From Streptomyces verrucosisporus (GTDB taxonomy: Bacteria > Actinomycetota > Actinomycetes > Streptomycetales > Streptomycetaceae): DNA of 64,000 nt. The stretch covers positions 372,001 through 436,000 of the forward strand of contig NZ_JADEYH010000002.1 in NCBI RefSeq assembly GCF_017114865.1, in the 5' to 3' direction. Position numbers and translations under genes: made by a program. The number at the start of each line of letters is the position of its first letter. Within the stretch, counting starts at the first letter, position 1. The notes under the pieces are model-generated. The model saw only the letters and a program-made list of their open reading frames with translations. It had not been told where the DNA came from and ran no database searches. Shown piece by piece: positions 33,880-42,377 of this stretch.

Positions 33880-34977
33880 TCAGGCCGGGCGGTCCGGCGA
33901 CCGGGGTTCCGGCGGGGCGGTCAGCAGTTCCAGGGCGTCGCGCAGGCCGCGGGGGCGGGCGATGCCCGGCAGGCGCAGCCCCCGCCAGCCCGGCCCGGCG
34001 ACCAGTACGGTGGGGCGCACGCGGGCGCCGCGCACGCCCCAGGCGGTGGCGCGCACCCGGCGGACCAGGGCGGGGTCGGCGGTGCGGCGGGTCTGGGACC
34101 ACAGGACGACGGCGGACGGCCCGGTGCGGCGTACCGCCTCCTCCATCGCATCGGCCGGGACGGAGGCGCCGAACATCCGGATGCCGACGCCGTGCTCGGC
34201 CAGCGCGGCCGCCAGGACCTCCAGCGGGAGGGTGTGGGTCTCGTCGGGCGCGCAGGCCAGCAGCACCGGGGTGGAGGGAGCGGGGGAGGCGGCGGACGCG
34301 GGGCGCGGCCGGGCCGCCACGCGGCGCAGGGCCGAGGAGACGTGCCAGGACAGCAGGTGCTCCACCTCCACGTAGCGCTCACCGGAGGTGACCCACTTGC
34401 GGCCCGCCGCCCGCAGGGTGGGCATGATCACCTCCTCCCAGGCGCCGGCCACGCCGTGGGCGGCGATAGCCCGGTCCAGCAGGTCGTCGAGGGCGGGGGC
34501 GTCCAGGCGTACGGCCGCGCGGGCCAGGCCCCGGCATTCCCGGCTCACGCTGCTGCCCACGGGGAGGGTGTTGCCGCCGCCCGCGCGGGCCGGTGCGGAG
34601 GACGGTTCGGCGGGTGGTGCGGTCTCTGTGGGGTGTGCGGGGTCCGGGAGGGCCGCCGGTTCCGCCGGTTCCCCGGGCGCGGGCTGCGCGGGCGCGGGGG
34701 CCGCCGGGCCGGGCGAGGCGGCGGCGCGTGCCTGGCGGGCGGCCTCCGCCGGGGGCACGCCGGAGGCGGTCAGACGGCACATGGCCTCCAGTACCGCGAT
34801 GTCCCGCGGCGACCACCGCCGGTGCCTGCCGCCCTCCCGGACGCTCGGCCCCAGCCCGTACCGCCGGTCCCACGAGCGCAGGGTGGTGGGCGCGACGCCC
34901 AGCCGCCGGGCGACGGCGCCGGTGCTGAGCCCCGCCTGCCCGGGCGTGCGGTCATCGGCTTCCGGAGCATCCGCCAT
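33880..34977 (-). CDS. MerR-family regulator with cobalamin-binding domain (LitR/CarH-like)
   Basis: 365 residues. MerR helix-turn-helix at about 17-85 (STGAVARRLGVAPTTLRSWD, RRYGLGPSVREGGRHRRWS); an Ala/Pro linker to about 145; then the helical B12 cap domain with RKWVTSGERYVEVEHLLSWH, resembling the W-x9-EH pattern that covers adenosylcobalamin, and the Rossmann domain with CAPDETHTLPLEVLAAALAE, whose ExHxx(P) holds the candidate axial histidine. CarH and LitR use adenosylcobalamin as a light sensor and repress until lit. It is divergent from an ECF sigma factor, as litR is from litS. ATG 34977. Confidence 0.85.
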   Translation of the reverse strand: MADAPEADDRTPGQAGLSTGAVARRLGVAPTTLRSWDRRYGLGPSVREGGRHRRWSPRDIAVLEAMCRLTASGVPPAEAARQARAAASPGPAAPAPAQPAPGEPAEPAALPDPAHPTETAPPAEPSSAPARAGGGNTLPVGSSVSRECRGLARAAVRLDAPALDDLLDRAIAAHGVAGAWEEVIMPTLRAAGRKWVTSGERYVEVEHLLSWHVSSALRRVAARPRPASAASPAPSTPVLLACAPDETHTLPLEVLAAALAEHGVGIRMFGASVPADAMEEAVRRTGPSAVVLWSQTRRTADPALVRRVRATAWGVRGARVRPTVLVAGPGWRGLRLPGIARPRGLRDALELLTAPPEPRSPDRPA

Positions 34978-35036
34978 GCGTCCAGGGTAGTCGACGCAGA
35001 AACGATGCAACTTGCTGCCATCCGTCATGCGCTCCA
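34968..35036. repeat. Imperfect direct repeat in the MerR-B12 / ECF divergent promoter
   Basis: CATCCGCCATGCGTCCA at 34968-34984 and CATCCGTCATGCGCTCCA at 35019-35036, start points 51 bp apart; they differ by one substitution and one extra base. The first copy covers the regulator's start codon. GATG-N11-CATC lies between. Candidate binding sites for the MerR-B12 protein. Confidence 0.5.
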
Positions 35037-35085
35037 CCGTGGAACCACCGAAGCGCACCCCGCGCCCGGTGGGAGGAGCGAAGCC

Positions 35086-35721
35086 ATGACGCTTGCGACG
35101 GTCCAGGTGGCGGCCCCGCGTACGGCCCCCCGCCCGGACGCGCTCACGCAGCCGCGCCGGCCGGTCCCCGGTGGTGCGACCGCCTCCGAGGAGGACGTGG
35201 CCCGCGCCCTGGCGCACGGCGAGGAATGGGCCCTGGCCGAACTCTTCGAACGCTGGGGCACGCTCGTCCACACCCTGTCCGCCCGCGTCCTGGGCGACCG
35301 CCAGGACGCGGAGGACGTCACACAGCAGGTCTTCCTGGCCGCCTGGCGCGGCCGGGGCGCCTACCGGCCCGAGCGCGGCCCGCTGCCGGGCTGGCTCGTC
35401 GGCATCACCCGCAAGGTGGCCGCCGACGCGCTGGCCGCCCGCGCCCGGCGCCGCGAGCCGGCCGCGGCGGGCTCCACGTTCCCACCCGCCGCGGCCGGAC
35501 CACATCCGGACGAGGTCCTGGACCGCCTCCTGATAGCCCGCGCGCTGGCCGAGCTGCCCGCGCCCCAGCGCCGGGTGCTCTTCCTGGCCTTCTACGAGGA
35601 CCTCACCCACGCTGAGATAGCCCGCCGCACCGGCCTGCCCCTGGGCACGGTCAAGGCGCACGCCCGCAGGGGACTGCTGCGGCTGCGCCGGCGGATGGAC
35701 GCCGTCCGGTACGCCCCGTGA
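35086..35721 (+). CDS. ECF RNA polymerase sigma factor (SigK-like)
   Basis: 211 residues. Region 2: LAELFERWGTLVHTLSARVL, DRQDAEDVTQQVFLAAW. Region 4: LAELPAPQRRVLFLAFYEDL and HAEIARRTGLPLGTVKAHAR. Sequence and the later zinc-finger anti-sigma place it near the SigK group, whose partners are membrane anti-sigmas and whose targets in mycobacteria are surface proteins. The first 35 residues are a variable extension. GGGAGGAG precedes ATG 35086. Divergent from the B12 regulator, which probably controls it. Confidence 0.9.
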   Translation: MTLATVQVAAPRTAPRPDALTQPRRPVPGGATASEEDVARALAHGEEWALAELFERWGTLVHTLSARVLGDRQDAEDVTQQVFLAAWRGRGAYRPERGPLPGWLVGITRKVAADALAARARRREPAAAGSTFPPAAAGPHPDEVLDRLLIARALAELPAPQRRVLFLAFYEDLTHAEIARRTGLPLGTVKAHARRGLLRLRRRMDAVRYAP

Positions 35722-35754
35722 CCCTCCGTGAACTCCCGTGAGGAGACAGCAACC

Positions 35755-36381
35755 ATGAAAATCCGCGACGAACTGCCCATGGACCACCGGCTGGCCGGTG
35801 TCTACCGCTACGGAGCCGCCGTCAGCGGTGTCATCCTGCTGGTCTTCGGAATCCTCGGATTCGCCAACCGGCTCGACTTCTTCGACACCACCGGTTCCGA
35901 GATAGCGGGACTGTCCAGCAACGGTCTGCTGAGCCTGGTCTCGGTGACCGTCGGAACGCTTCTGATCGCCGGAGCGGTCATCGGCGGCAACTTCGCCTCC
36001 ACGCTCAACATGACGGTCGGCGCGCTGTTCATCCTCAGCGGCTTCACCAACCTCGCCCTGTTGGAGACCTCCGCCAACATCCTGGCGTTCCGCATGCCCA
36101 ACGTCATCTTCAGCTTCCTGATGGGCCTGGTCATCCTCACATTCGGTATGTACGGGCGGATAAGTGGCGGACTGCCGCACGACAACCCATACTGGCTCAG
36201 GCGCCACCCTGAGCAGGCTGCCGCCGAGGAGGAGCGCAGGCGCCGCCTGGCGGCAGTGGGGATCAGCGCACCGGGCCCCGCCCCCGAGGCCCTCGGAGCA
36301 GGGGGAACGCGGGGGACCGGCCCGGACCGGCCCGCTCTGAACCGTGACAACCACCGTGAAAGCGCCCAGGGAAGGGCGTAG
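35755..36381 (+). CDS. DUF4383 membrane protein
   Basis: 208 residues with four membrane spans: YGAAVSGVILLVFGILGF, LLSLVSVTVGTLLIAGAVIG, STLNMTVGALFILSGFTNLA and PNVIFSFLMGLVILTFGMYG. This four-helix layout is the DUF4383 family, of unknown function. The C-terminal 60 residues are charged and cytosolic. 33 bp after the sigma gene with GAGGAGA upstream of ATG, so likely in the same transcript. Confidence 0.85.
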   Translation: MKIRDELPMDHRLAGVYRYGAAVSGVILLVFGILGFANRLDFFDTTGSEIAGLSSNGLLSLVSVTVGTLLIAGAVIGGNFASTLNMTVGALFILSGFTNLALLETSANILAFRMPNVIFSFLMGLVILTFGMYGRISGGLPHDNPYWLRRHPEQAAAEEERRRRLAAVGISAPGPAPEALGAGGTRGTGPDRPALNRDNHRESAQGRA

Positions 36382-36528
36382 CGGCACGCCGACCGACCAA
36401 CCCCCCACAACAGGCGACGGACCGTCAATCCGTGAAATCCGTCGTGAAGTGCATCCGAAAGGGCCGGCAGTCCGGAAGAGAGGGTGAAGTCCCGCATCCG
36501 AGCGGGGCTCCCACGAAGGGAAATCCCG

Positions 36529-37368
36529 ATGATGAACTCGCGCAGCAGGAAGATCGTCTCCGTCACCGCCGGTGCGTGCGCACTGTCCCTGGCCGTGGCC
36601 GTCCCCGCCTCCGCGGACAACCACACACAGGGCGAGAAGGCATCGGTCTCGGTCTTCCACGGCGTCCCCGGCCTCACCGTCGACGTCTACGCCAACGGAA
36701 ACGAGCTGCTCCCCGACTTCGAGCCCGGCACCCTGACCGAGCCTCAGGCGCTGGACCCGGGCACCTACGACATCGAGGTCTTCGCGGACGGCGAGGGCCC
36801 CGACGGCGACCCCGCCATCCAGAAGAGCGTCGAGGTCCCGGCCGGCGCGAACGCCACGCTCGCCGCGCACCTGAACGCGGAGGGCGACCCGGTGCTCACC
36901 GCCTTCGTCAACGACACCTCCAAGGTCCCGGCCGGGCAGTCCCGGCTGACCGTCCGCCACGTGGCCGCCGCCCCGGCCGTGGACGTCCGCGCCGGCGGAG
37001 AACCGGTCATCGAGGGCCTGACCAACCCCAACGAGGAGTCGCTGGAGGTGCCCGCCGGCACGGTCAGTGCCGACGTGGTCCTCGCCGGCACCGACACCGT
37101 CGCCATCGGCCCCGCCGACCTGGAACTCGGAGAGGGCGCCAACACCGTCGTCTACGCCTGGGGCAGCGCCGAGGACGAGAACCTCGCGCTGAAGACGCAG
37201 ACGATCAGCGGCATGGCCTCCGCGCCGGGCGGCGTGGACGCCGGTGAGAGCGGTGCGATGGCCGCGGACAACGAGTCGGCCACCGCCTGGCTGGCCTGGG
37301 GCACCGCGGGCGCCGTCGCGGTCGCCGGTCTGCTGGCCGCCCGCCGCCGCTACGCCGGGGACAACTGA
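36529..37368 (+). CDS. Secreted DUF4397 domain protein with C-terminal membrane anchor
   Basis: 279 residues. Signal peptide RKIVSVTAGACALSLAVAVPASA (cleavage after about residue 29); two DUF4397-type beta domains, the first SVSVFHGVPGLTVDVYANG with GTYDIEVFADG, the second SRLTVRHVAAAPAVDVRAGG with NTVVYAWGS. It ends in a hydrophobic helix TAWLAWGTAGAVAVAGLLAA and RRRY, a membrane or wall anchor but without a clear LPxTG-like motif. Two ATGs in a row at 36529; GAAGGGA upstream. The sortase gene begins 6 bp later. Surface-exposed; function unknown. Confidence 0.85.
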   Translation: MMNSRSRKIVSVTAGACALSLAVAVPASADNHTQGEKASVSVFHGVPGLTVDVYANGNELLPDFEPGTLTEPQALDPGTYDIEVFADGEGPDGDPAIQKSVEVPAGANATLAAHLNAEGDPVLTAFVNDTSKVPAGQSRLTVRHVAAAPAVDVRAGGEPVIEGLTNPNEESLEVPAGTVSADVVLAGTDTVAIGPADLELGEGANTVVYAWGSAEDENLALKTQTISGMASAPGGVDAGESGAMAADNESATAWLAWGTAGAVAVAGLLAARRRYAGDN

Positions 37369-37373
37369 CGGCC

Positions 37374-38042
37374 ATGCGTGCCCTCATCGGGGGTGGGCGG
37401 CCCTCCGCGGCGGCCGTCACGGCCGCCGCGGTGGTCGCCGCCGTCCTGGCCGCGCTGCTGGCCTGGTCGCTGCGGCCGTCCGGCGCCGCGGTGCCACAGG
37501 ACTTCGGCGACCGGCCGCGGGCCCAGGAGCCCGCGGCCGGGGCGCCGTTCGAGGTCCACGACAGCCGTGCGGAAGAGGGGGGCGGCGCGTCCGCGCCCGA
37601 GCCGGTGGCCCTGAGTATCCCCCGGCTAGCCCTGGACGTCCGCGTCCAGGGTGTCGGGGTCGAGGACGACGGCACGGTGGAGATTCCCGAGGACGCCGGG
37701 CAGGCCGGCTGGTACCGCTACGGGCCGGCGCCGGGCGCGCGGGCCGGTTCCGCCGTCGTCGTCGGCCACGTCGACGACCGCACCGGTGACCTGGGCGCCT
37801 TCGCCAAGCTGTACGGCGTCCGCGAGGGCGACGACATCACCGTCGAGCGCCAAGGCGCCCCGCCGCTGCGGTACGAGGTGACGGCCCGTGAGGTGGTCGG
37901 CCAGGACAGCCTCCCCGACGAGGTGTTCCGGCGCGACGGACGGCCGGTGCTGACCCTGGTCACCTGCGCGCCCCCGTACGACCGGGAGAGCGGCGGTTAC
38001 CAGAAGAACCTGCTGGTGTACGCCGTCCCCGCCGGGGAGTGA
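37374..38042 (+). CDS. Class F sortase
   Basis: 222 residues. A TM anchor (TAAAVVAAVLAALLAWSL, about 15-32) is followed by the sortase barrel. VALSIPRLALDVRVQGVG starts it, VVVGHVDDRTGDLGAF supplies the catalytic histidine, and VLTLVTCAPPYDRESGGY the catalytic cysteine (TLVTC). The basic residue at the end of the fold is likely in QKNLLVYAV or just before. Class F sortases attach surface proteins to the wall. ATG 37374, 6 bp after the DUF4397 stop. Confidence 0.9.
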   Translation: MRALIGGGRPSAAAVTAAAVVAAVLAALLAWSLRPSGAAVPQDFGDRPRAQEPAAGAPFEVHDSRAEEGGGASAPEPVALSIPRLALDVRVQGVGVEDDGTVEIPEDAGQAGWYRYGPAPGARAGSAVVVGHVDDRTGDLGAFAKLYGVREGDDITVERQGAPPLRYEVTAREVVGQDSLPDEVFRRDGRPVLTLVTCAPPYDRESGGYQKNLLVYAVPAGE

Positions 38043-38128
38043 GACTCAGGGACGACCGGGTCCGGGCCGCCGGCACGGTACGGTCCGGCGACAGGCCGCC
38101 ACGGCGGCACGGCGAGGAGGAGGACGGC

Positions 38129-38479
38129 GTGGACCACTGCGACCCCACCCTGTCGGCCGCGCTCGCCTTCGGAGAGGCCACCGAGCAGGAGACCCTTGCC
38201 GCCGAGCGGCATCTGGAGCACTGCGCCGCCTGCCGCGAGGAGCTGGCGGCCCTGCGGGAACTGGCGGACACCGCCCGCCGCGCCGCTCCCACCGACGGCG
38301 TGTCCGTACGGCCGTCCCCGCGCGTGTGGGAGGCCGTCGCCGCCGAGATCGCCGCCGAAGCGGCGGACAGGGCGGCGGGCGGGACGGCGGACGGAACGGG
38401 ACGGGTGGCGGGCCGCGGTGACGCCGGTCGGCCGGCGGGGATCAGCGTGAGGTGGGCCGGCCCCAGCACACCCCGGTAG
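38129..38479 (+). CDS. Short zinc-finger (ZAS-type) anti-sigma factor, probably truncated
   Basis: 116 residues. The putative zf-HC2 domain reads CDPTLSAALAFGEATEQET with RHLEHCAACREELAALREL, giving the H-x3-C-x2-C zinc site. The rest is Ala/Gly/Arg-rich and ends without a membrane helix or an extracytoplasmic domain, whereas partners of SigK-type factors are usually about 230-260 residues. GTG 38129 with GGCGAGGAGGAGGA upstream. It should bind the ECF factor at 35086. Loss of the C-terminal half would leave it soluble. Confidence 0.7.
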   Translation: MDHCDPTLSAALAFGEATEQETLAAERHLEHCAACREELAALRELADTARRAAPTDGVSVRPSPRVWEAVAAEIAAEAADRAAGGTADGTGRVAGRGDAGRPAGISVRWAGPSTPR

Positions 38480-38758
38480 TGCAGCCAGGCCGACCGGTGC
38501 ACCTCCACACGCTCCCGGACTCCGGCGGCCAAGGGATGGCCGCCGTGGCTCGCCGGCCACGGCGGAAGCCGGCGCACGGCGACGGGGTGTACCGCGGGTA
38601 ACCGAAACGAGACCGGGGTGTGACCTCGCCGTGGGCAACCCCGCCGGGGTCCCGGAGGTCGGGAAACCCGGGCGTGAAGAGCGCAGCGTGGGCACCGCGT
38701 ACGCGCCGTGCACGCTGTGCGCGCCCGGACACTTCCGACCACCGAGGAGACGCGAAGA

Positions 38759-39903
38759 GTGCGACGCCACTCGAGGCACAGACTGTGGCAGCGGGCCGTC
38801 GGCGGCCTGACCGTCGCCGGAATGCTGGCGGCAGGCGCCGTGGGCACGGCCAACGCGGAGGAGCCCGGGGGCGCCGCGCCGATCCCGGTGGCCTTCACCG
38901 GACCCGGCTCGTTCGACCTGTCGCTCCAGGCGGGAGAGCCCGCCGAGGGAGAGGCGCAGATCGAGGTGGGGCTCAAGGGGCCCGGCGAGGTCGATCCCGA
39001 CCACGAGGGCGTCATTCCCCCCCCCATCCACCAGGGGGAGTACACCGTCACCATCGACGCGACCGGCCTGGAGGGCGTCGCGGACGTGAAACTGCCCTGC
39101 GACGCCGACGGCCTGGTGGCCGTCTGCACCGAGTACGAGCTCTACGCGGGCGACGTGTACAACCGGAACTGGGACATCGGCCTCGCGCCCGGTGCGGAGA
39201 GCGAGGCCGGGGACACCGGCACGATCACCGTCACCGGTGAGGGCGAGGGGCTGGAGTTCACCGAGCACAGCATCGACGTCCTCGTCGGCGGACCCGAGCT
39301 CCGCATGCGCACGCTGACCGAGCCCGAGGGCTTCGCCGCCGGCGACACCTTCGAGGCCCCGCTGGGCTTCCGCAACGTCGGCGGTGTGGACGCCGACGGC
39401 GTCATCCTGCGGTTCACCGGCTCGCGCGGGCTGTCCTTCCCCGAGGAGTACGGCAACTGCGCGTACGCCGTGGAGAACGAGGACAACCTGATCCGGATGC
39501 GTCGCGTCGCCCTGTGCGCCTTCGAGGGCACCTTCGAGAAGGGTGGATCGTGCTCAACGGCACCGGCGACGAGGAGACCCCCGGCGACGGCGACTCCACC
39601 GGCGGCACGGGTGGCGCCGGCGGTGCGGGCGGCTCCGAGGGCGAGGGTGACGGCGGCGACGGCAAGGGCGGCGATGACGGCGGCAAGGGCGACGGCGGAT
39701 CCACCGGTTCCGCCGGGACCTCCGGAGGCACCTCCGGCGGCGAGAGCGCGGACGGCAGCCTGGCCTCCACCGGCACGACCGCGCTGACGGCGGGCGGCCT
39801 CGCCCTGCTCCTGCTGACCGCGGGCGGCGCGGCCGTGGTGATCGTGCGCCGCCGCCGCACGGCGGGCGCCGGCGCGGACGGTACGGGCGGCGCGGCGGCC
39901 TGA
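38759..39903 (+). pseudogene. LAxTG-anchored surface protein, interrupted by a frameshift
   Basis: The first frame (38759 to about 39550) gives a signal peptide (RRHSRHRLWQRAVGG to AVGTANA) and an extracellular beta-rich domain with two cysteines, FRNVGGVDADGVILRF, and CAYAVENEDNL to CAFEGTFEKGG. After that the frame turns into Arg/Pro/Ala nonsense. A second frame takes over with VLNGTGDEETPGDGD, a Gly/Asp/Ser linker, and a wall-sorting end: SLASTGTTA (LAxTG), a helix GGLALLLLTAGGAAVVIV and RRRR. The shift equals a net loss of one base (or a deletion leaving that phase) at about 39540-39570. LAxTG is a Streptomyces sortase target. GTG 38759 with GAGGAGA. Intact, it would be about 380 residues or more. 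Confidence 0.75.
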
Positions 39904-39920
39904 CCGGCAGCGCTCCGAAG

Positions 39921-39962
39921 CACGAGGGGGCGCCCGCCGGACCCGGCGGGCGCCCTCTCGTG
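39921..39962. terminator. Long hairpin between convergent genes
   Basis: CACGAG-GGGGCGCCCGCCG against CGGCGGGCGCCC-CTCGTG (with one unpaired base per arm region) around GACC. It separates the LAxTG gene from the acetyltransferase gene and can end both. Confidence 0.7.
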
Positions 39963-39969
39963 CATGCCC

Positions 39970-40906
39970 TCAGTCGGCCGGTACGCCGGCCGGACCGCCT
40001 TCGGCGGGAAGGCGTTCCACGACGCCGGCGAGCGCCTCGGCGTCGGCCGCGTCCAGCTCGACGCCGAAGACGTCCCCCAGGACCTCGGGCACCTCGCGCG
40101 GCCTCAGCTCCCGCACCCGGCGCGAGCCGTCCGCGCGGGCGGTGGTCACCCAGCTCGCGCCGTACAGCGCCTGCCGGACGTCCGGGCCGGTGCGCTGGAC
40201 GACCGGGCGCCGGACGAACGGTGAGCGGGGATGGGTGGAGACGTAGTGGCTGCCCACCTCCCAGTCGATCGCGTACCGCGGGTCCAGGGTGAAGGTGTGC
40301 AGGTCCGACCACTCCTCCCCGGCCCCGCGCCGCTCGTGCAGCACCCACTCCCGGGCCTCCGCGGTCGCGCCCGGGGGCGTGACGGTGCGCTCCAGCCGGA
40401 ACTCCCATCCGCTGCCGGAGGTCCGCGCCCCGTCGGCCAGCTCGACCGGCTCCAGCGGGCTGCCGCCGAAGCCGACGTCGCAGATCCACACCCCCCGGTC
40501 CTCGCCGTCTCGGCCGTCTCCACGCGCAGGAGGGCGTGCGTGGCGGGGCGTACGCGGCCCGAGCCCATGCCCACCCGCGAGGTCAGGCCGCTACGCCGAA
40601 GCCCAGCCGCTCCAGGGCGGCGGCGAAGAGCCGGGCGTGCTCGAAGCAGTAGCCGCCGCGCGCCCGGCGCACGATCCTGTCCTGGAGGGCGGGCAGACCG
40701 AGCGGGACCGGCCGTCCCAGGACGATCTCCAGGTTCTCGAAGGGGACGCCCAGCACGTGCGCGCGGTGCAGGGCGCGCAGGCTCGCCTCGGTCGGGGAAC
40801 GGTCCCCGGTGTGGCCGATCCGGGCCAGATAGGCGTCCAGGTCCAGCTCCGCGCCGTCCCAGCGCCGGTCCGAGCCGTCCTCGCCGGTGTTCTCCGCGTC
40901 CGTCAT
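39970..40906 (-). pseudogene. Arylamine N-acetyltransferase, broken by two frameshifts
   Basis: NAT family enzyme (acetyl-CoA to arylamines or hydrazines) read in three frames. Frame one from ATG 40906 gives [26 protein letters not shown] and [20 protein letters not shown] with the catalytic Cys, then stops. Frame two holds SRVGMGSGRVRPATHALLRVE with the catalytic His. Frame three has VWICDVGFGGSPLEPVEL with the catalytic Asp and runs to the end. The shifts lie near 40588-40592 and 40509-40517; each equals the loss of one base. All three catalytic residues survive, so the break is recent or a sequencing error. AAGGACG precedes the ATG. Confidence 0.8.
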
Positions 40907-41077
40907 GGACGTACGTCCTTCACGTCGTGTGCTTCCGCGCGGGCCGGCGGGCACCGGCCTGCGCGGACGAACGTAGAACCTCAAGCAGGCTTGAGGTCAA
41001 GGAGCTGCCGGACCGGTGCTGGGGTCCGTCGCGGGGTTCCGGTGCGGAGTTCCGGTGCGGGGGCCCTGGGCAGAGGC

Positions 41078-41557
41078 TCAGCGCAGCGGCTTGGCGTAGC
41101 AGCGGCTGTCGGGCTCGTGACGGTAGACCCCGAACTTCTCGGTGGGCGTGTAGCCGCTCGACTCGTACAGCGCCATCGCCTCCGGTTGCTTGGTGCCGGT
41201 CTCCAGCACCATCCGCAGCCGGCCCGCCTCCCGCGCGTCCTCCTCCAGCAGGGCCAGGATGCGGCGGGACAGTCCCTGACGCCGCGCCTCGCGGATCACG
41301 AACATCCGCTTGAGCTCGGCGTCGCCGTCGCGGTAGTTCTCCCCGTTCTCGTCCATCGCCCGCCAGCCGCCGGTGGCCACGGGCCGGTCCCGCTCGTCGT
41401 ACGCGATCAGGAACAGACCGCCGGGCGGCGAGAACATCCCGGGGTCCAGAGGTGTGACATCGCCCTCGCCGCCGTAGCGCTCGGCGTACTCCAGCTGCAC
41501 CAGATCGGTGAGCTTCGCGGCGTCGGGGTGGTCGTAGGCGACGGGCGTGATGCGCAT
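41078..41557 (-). CDS. GNAT family N-acetyltransferase
   Basis: 159 residues. LKRMFVIREARRQGLSRRIL carries the acetyl-CoA loop (RRQGLSRR, about residues 84-91), RLRMVLETGTKQPEAMALYE is the following strand and helix, and SRCYAKPL ends the fold. ATG 41557 begins RITPVAYDHPDAAKL; no strong ribosome site. It is divergent from exonuclease III with only 22 bp between starts. Substrate unknown. Confidence 0.82.
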   Translation of the reverse strand: MRITPVAYDHPDAAKLTDLVQLEYAERYGGEGDVTPLDPGMFSPPGGLFLIAYDERDRPVATGGWRAMDENGENYRDGDAELKRMFVIREARRQGLSRRILALLEEDAREAGRLRMVLETGTKQPEAMALYESSGYTPTEKFGVYRHEPDSRCYAKPLR

Positions 41558-41579
41558 GTCCGCATCGTAAGGTGCCAGG

Positions 41580-42377
41580 GTGCTGACGATTTCGACGGTC
41601 AATGTGAACGGGCTGCGCGCCGCGGCGAAGAAGGGCTACACCCAGTGGCTGGCCGCCACCGACGCGGAGGTGGTGTGCCTGCAGGAGGTGCGTGCCGAGC
41701 CGGAGCAACTCCCCGGCGAGGTACGCGATCCGGAGGGCTGGCACGCGGTGTACGCCCCGGCCGCCGCCAAGGGGCGCGCGGGTGTGGCGGTGCTCACCCG
41801 GCGTGCGCCCGAGGATGTGCGGGTGGGATTCGGGGTGAGCGAGTTCACGGACTCCGGCCGCTACCTGGAGGTGGACCTGCCGGGCCTGACCGTCGCCAGC
41901 CTCTACCTGCCCTCGGGCGAGGTCGGCACCGAGCGGCAGGAGGAGAAGGAGCGCTTCATGGCGGCCTTCCTGCCCTACCTGGCCGGGCTGCGCGAGCGCG
42001 CCGCCGCGGCCGGCCGCGAGGTCCTGGTCTGCGGCGACTGGAACATCGCCCACCAGGAGGCCGACATCAGGAACTGGAAGGCCAACCGGAAGAGCTCCGG
42101 ATTCCTGCCCGAGGAGCGCGCCTGGCTCGGCCGGGTCTTCGACGAGGCCGGCTACACCGACGTCGTCCGCCGCCTCCACCCGGACCAGGACGGCCCGTAC
42201 TCGTGGTGGTCCTACCGGGGTCGGGCCTTCGACAATGACGCAGGGTGGAGGATCGACCTTCACGTCGCCACCGAGCCGCTGGCGCGGCGGGCGGTGAAGG
42301 CGTACGTGGAGCGCGCGGCCGACCACGCGGGCCGATGGAGCGACCACGCGCCGGTGACGGCCGTCTACGCGCCCTGA
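41580..42377 (+). CDS. xthA: Exodeoxyribonuclease III
   Basis: 265 residues. AP endonuclease and 3'-5' exonuclease of base excision repair. STVNVNGLRAAAKKGYTQWL opens the EEP fold; VVCLQEVRAEPEQLP has the metal Glu; VLVCGDWNIAHQEADIRNWK has the catalytic Asp-x-Asn; SWWSYRGRAFDNDAGWRIDL and WSDHAPVTAVY end with the Asp-His pair. GTG 41580 is the first possible start. Its 3' end overlaps the convergent FUSC gene by 13 bp. Confidence 0.94.
   Translation: MLTISTVNVNGLRAAAKKGYTQWLAATDAEVVCLQEVRAEPEQLPGEVRDPEGWHAVYAPAAAKGRAGVAVLTRRAPEDVRVGFGVSEFTDSGRYLEVDLPGLTVASLYLPSGEVGTERQEEKERFMAAFLPYLAGLRERAAAAGREVLVCGDWNIAHQEADIRNWKANRKSSGFLPEERAWLGRVFDEAGYTDVVRRLHPDQDGPYSWWSYRGRAFDNDAGWRIDLHVATEPLARRAVKAYVERAADHAGRWSDHAPVTAVYAP

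Noticed and set aside
35000..35085. ECF-type GGAAC/CGT autoregulatory promoter before the sigma gene
   Set aside because: CAAC and CGTC can be found but with a spacing of about 11, too short for an ECF promoter.
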